From: an uncultured Magnetococcales bacterium
GTDB lineage: Bacteria; Pseudomonadota; Magnetococcia; Magnetococcales; Magnetaquicoccaceae
Assembly: GCA_903913345.1 (NCBI GenBank)
Contig: CAIWLA010000285.1
Coordinates: 1 to 8,932 of the forward strand
Length of the DNA: 8,932 nucleotides
Reading direction: 5' to 3'
Below, piece after piece: positions 7,022-8,932 of the stretch. The position numbers and the translations under genes were made by a program. The notes under the pieces are model-generated. The model saw nothing but the letters and a program-made list of their open reading frames with translations, was not told the DNA's origin and did not search any database. Position 1 is the first letter of the stretch, and each line of letters begins with the position of its first letter.

Positions 7022-7047
7022 ATCCTTCCCAAAATGAATTGATTTAG

Positions 7048-8829
<1,782 letters not shown>

Positions 8830-8833
8830 TGGG

Positions 8834-8873
8834 TCAACCAAGCGGGTTTGACCGGTCAAATCGGCTTGGTTGA
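8834..8873. terminator. 40-bp near-perfect palindrome after nirS, possible terminator or mRNA 3'-end stabiliser
   Basis: Outer arms TCAACCAAGC (8834-8843) and GCTTGGTTGA (8864-8873) flank an inner perfect palindrome TTTGACC/GGTCAAA (8847-8860), all on one centre at 8853.5. Of 20 possible pairs, 18 are Watson-Crick and one more would be G-U in RNA. It begins 4 bp after the nirS stop. No T tract follows (ATCACCGG), so it is not a classical intrinsic terminator. The inner TTGA-N4-TCAA has spacing 2 bp too short for an FNR box. Confidence 0.6.
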
Positions 8874-8889
8874 ATCACCGGAAAACCGT

Positions 8890-8930
8890 TCAGGGGGGTG
8901 GCCAAAGGGGTTGAGCTTGCACCCCCCTGA
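8890..8930. repeat. GC-rich inverted repeat at right window edge
   Basis: TCAGGGGGGTG (8890-8900) and CACCCCCCTGA (8920-8930) form a perfect 11-bp stem around a 19-nt loop. The CAGGGGG/CCCCCTG arm resembles the first hairpin of the 360-380 unit. It may be a second terminator-like hairpin after nirS or a member of a dispersed repeat family, and it may continue beyond the window. Confidence 0.6.
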
Positions 8931-8932
8931 CC

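Noticed and set aside
8848..8859. TTGACCGGTCAA as an FNR/NnrR site
   Set aside because: The half-sites are 4 bp apart rather than 6, and the sequence is the core of a much longer palindrome sharing its centre, so hairpin function is more likely.

Overview
The window holds an almost complete set of genes for cytochrome cd1 nitrite reductase (NirS) and heme d1 biogenesis, so the source is a denitrifying or otherwise nitrite-respiring bacterium. High GC content, ATGA-type gene overlaps, Gram-negative signal peptides and a lipobox all fit Pseudomonadota. GGGG/CCCC hairpin clusters like the one at 360-429 recall those of magnetotactic and Rhodospirillales-type genomes, but this is a memory-level impression and I do not assign a genus.

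Layout, left to right. Positions 1-345 (+) are the C-terminal end of a heme-copper oxidase / NO-reductase superfamily subunit I that is cut by the window edge. Positions 346-482 are a convergent intergenic gap carrying three back-to-back perfect hairpins. Positions 483-6800 (-) are a tightly packed operon that reads right to left as nirC-nirF-nirD-nirL-nirGH(fused)-nirJ-nirN. Its junctions are ATGA overlaps (nirC/nirF, nirF/nirD, nirJ/nirN) or gaps of 6-24 nt. Positions 6801-7179 are a divergent control region with one good FNR/DNR-type box. Positions 7180-8829 (+) are nirS. Two more inverted repeats follow it, one of them a nearly perfect 40-bp palindrome.

How the genes work together. NirD, NirL and the NirG-NirH fusion are siroheme decarboxylase-family proteins that convert siroheme to didecarboxysiroheme. 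NirJ is a radical SAM enzyme that replaces propionate side chains on the way to heme d1. NirF is a membrane-anchored d1-type propeller lipoprotein acting late in the periplasm. NirN is the c-heme/d1-propeller dihydro-heme d1 dehydrogenase that completes the acrylate side chain. NirC is a small periplasmic c-type cytochrome that probably handles electrons for NirN or NirS. NirS receives the finished heme d1 and reduces nitrite to nitric oxide. nirE (uroporphyrinogen-III methyltransferase) and nirM (cytochrome c551) are not in the window.

This is mainly a known pathway rather than a new system. The most notable points are the G+H fusion alongside unfused D and L, the divergent nirS/nirC arrangement around one putative FNR-family site, and the strong unclassified palindromes at both ends.
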